From Limonium bicolor (lineage: Eukaryota > Streptophyta > Magnoliopsida > Caryophyllales > Plumbaginaceae), in the NCBI GenBank assembly GCA_023374045.1, contig CM041783.1, positions 99,413,357-99,477,356 on the forward strand: a stretch of DNA of 64,000 nt, written 5' to 3'. The stretch's first letter is position 1. Each line of letters opens with the position of its first letter. Below are positions 61,919 through 64,000 of this stretch, one piece after another. The position numbers and the translations under genes are program-made. The notes below the pieces were generated by a model that was given only the letters and a program-made list of their open reading frames with translations, was not told the DNA's origin and made no database searches.

Positions 61919-64000
61919 ATTCAGTGTTTAAGATTTATGCATTTAAGGGCCTAAGTGCCAAGCAATTTAAGTTTATGCACTATATTGTGATGTGGTGTAG
62001 TTTGGGTGTATATTTGTGTGTTAAGATTGTGTATTGAGGATTTGAGTGTCCATAGCGGTTTAATAGTGAAAAACCTAAGTGTTTGGGTGTAGTAATATAC
62101 TAGGGAAACCATGTCAAAATGTTGTGAAGAAACTTTGTGTTTAAGGTGTTATAAGGAGATTTTATGACTAAGGATGTTCTAGTAAACATTAAGGGTTGTT
62201 TTGGTGGAAATGGATAAACTATGGTGTTCTTGAAAATTATGATGACCTAAGTATGTCTAGGTGGAACTAGGGGTTATAAGGGTGAATTTTAGACACCAAG
62301 ACCGTGAGAAGAGAGGTTAGGAAGCTTGTCCAAAGTTGAGGGAAATAAGGAGTAAAGTCTTGAAATGACTTAGGTGTGAGCTAAGTGTGTGACCTTGAGG
62401 AAGATTTGGTAAATGAAATGAGGATGAGTAATGATGTTTATGGAGTGGTCAAATTATTAAGGAGGGAACACTTGGGTTAGTTGAAGTTCTTGGTAAGTTA
62501 TATGTTAGGAATATAAGGAATTAAATGTTAAGTGTTATGAGTTTTTGTAAGGATTGAGTAAATGGTTAAGAAGATCTTTGGAGGGTGAATTAATGAGTTT
62601 GGTGGATGTTTAAGGTGAGTTTAATTGCCTAAATGATGTTAGGACATATTGGGGAACTTATGGAAGAGTTTTGGAGCAATTAGACAATTTTTGGGAAGAT
62701 TCTACACTGGACCGACCCAGGGGACCGACCCTGTCTAGGTCGGTCGGACCTTGTTAAGCAAGCCAATGAGTCTCTGGAATGGACCGACCCAGAGGGCCTT
62801 GGGTTGGTCGGTCTGGCTTTGGGTCGGTCGGTAAGATTTAGAGAACGGAAAGGTTACTGGAATGGACCGACCCAGGGGTTGGGTCAGTTGGTGGGTCGGT
62901 CGGCCCTTAAGACAAAAAAAAAGAAACTTTAAGAAGTTAAGTGGTATTAATGGTACACCATTAAGAGGGTAATGATGATTAGAAAGATAAGAGCATAAGG
63001 ACTTAAGAGATTAAGTTAAGTTAAGGTTTTAATTATCTAAGGTTAAGTTCTAAGAGCTTAGTGGAAATTAATTGGGAATCATTAGGGATTAAGTAAGTTA
63101 AGTAATGTATAAGTAAATAATAAACTAAAGTTGGGAGAATGTTTTAGGATATAAGAGTTTGGAACCAGAAGAGAATTAAACAACTGGGACAACCGACGGT
63201 GAACGGTATGGTTTTCTTGTGACCTGCTTGCTAACGAGGTGTCCCTCGGCTTGTGTGCTATCTGTTTATTTGCTATGACTAAAATAAGATAAAGCATGCA
63301 ACCGGTTTTATTGCACTCATTGTGTGTGTGTGTTCTTTACACTAACACACGTGACTTGAGATTAGTTACTAACTAAGATTAGTACACATTGGAATGAGAT
63401 GCGGAATTACACTTCTATAACAGTTGGTTAATACCCGTGAAGGTTTAACTAACACTTGGTTTATAAGATTTTCACTAACTGGAACTTAAGGGGAGTGAGG
63501 AATCCGGGACTCACTCCGGTCATGCACGTTAAGGAAAGGGGGTCGGTATCTGAATCAGATCCGACCTCCGCTTAAGGACTTGTCTTCGGACTTGTTGCTT
63601 AGGGTCAAATGTCGGCTCAGCTACCGTGGATTTCAGTCCAAGGTAGGAGGCAGATTACGATGGTGCGGTAGGATCACCTAAATCCTAAATTTTAAGGTAA
63701 GTTGTTTATTCAACCAATGGAGTTAATAGCTCATTGGCTAGGGTTGCTTTTGACCCGACAAAAATAAACATTGAGATAAGATACAACTATTTCTGTTTAA
63801 AGAACGGTTTGTATTCTAAGACTGAGATAAGGATTAAGATTAAGGTAAGTTAAGATGGACTGAGGTTAAGTGGACTCCTCTTAGGATGGGGCGGTTAGAC
63901 TTAGGATGGGGTGTAAATTTTGAGTACGGGTTGCGCCTTTGCACCTGTCTATTAATATTTAGACTTGCGGAGGATTATGTGGTGTGTTGAGATACTGTAA
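61919..64000 (+). repeat. Element F: LTR continuation right of the CACTA insertion (runs out of window)
   Basis: Starts with the ATT duplication and continues the LTR of 36223-36599. It aligns inverted to E's LTRs through the hairpin array (62707-62906) and the block near 63180-63290 (minus strand GCACACAAGCCGAGGGACAC, as in E at 43371). No coding content; a small minus-strand frame at 63082-63297 is also present, on the other strand, in E and is treated as LTR sequence. Confidence 0.85.
62707..62906 (+). repeat. Hairpin array in LTR of F
   Basis: Three units with arms of type GACCGACCCAG...GGTCGGTCGG and spacers with CTGGAATGGACC, matching E. Confidence 0.8.

Noticed and set aside
63322..63334. 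Short GT repeat
   Set aside because: Ordinary microsatellite of about a dozen bases with no special context.

Overview
This window is plant nuclear DNA made almost entirely of nested transposable elements. The evidence is Ty3/gypsy chromovirus polyprotein fragments, an initiator-tRNA-Met primer-binding site, very long LTRs (4.0-4.7 kb), a CACTA DNA transposon with plant-type TNP2 and Ulp1/C48 genes, and low GC. It suggests a seed plant, probably a dicot, with a repeat-rich genome. I see no ordinary host gene and no rRNA, tRNA or CRISPR array.

Layout. (A) 1-11268: a plus-strand chromovirus, probably Tekay/Del-like, with the end of its 5' LTR (1-735), PBS, decayed gag, an AlkB-like 2-oxoglutarate/Fe(II) dioxygenase segment (2598-3359), protease, RT/RNase H, integrase with C-terminal chromodomain, PPT, and a complete 3' LTR (7290-11268). 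(D) 11269-14088: a minus-strand partial LTR whose PPT end is fused at about 14131 to (B), a plus-strand non-coding element: internal 14131-18544, 3' LTR 18545-22575 plus 36148-36222. (C) 22576-36142: an intact two-LTR element with no gag-pol, inserted into B's LTR with target duplication ATGTA. (F) 36223-36599 plus 61919-64000: a plus-strand LTR split by a CACTA transposon (36600-61918, target duplication ATT). That transposon carries a broken TNP2 transposase (39879-57790) and a broken multi-exon transposase_24/Ulp1-type gene (57977-61227). (E) 42108-56807: a minus-strand two-LTR element with no gag-pol, inserted inside the TNP2 reading frame with target duplication CTTTT.

How it fits together. 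B, C and E share the PBS (where it survives), PPT, 3' internal motifs and LTR architecture of A but encode nothing recognisable. They look like large non-autonomous derivatives (LARD-like) that would depend on an A-like element for proteins. All LTR copies carry, at the same place, an array of about 70-80 bp units each able to fold into a hairpin; the arm sequence differs between subfamilies. Insertion order read from the nesting: F before CACTA before E; F before B before C.

The most unusual content is the AlkB-type dioxygenase segment between gag and protease of element A. It retains the HxD...H iron ligands and the RxNxTxR signature, although the copy is frameshifted. No element here has intact proteins, and some single-base indels may be assembly error rather than biology.
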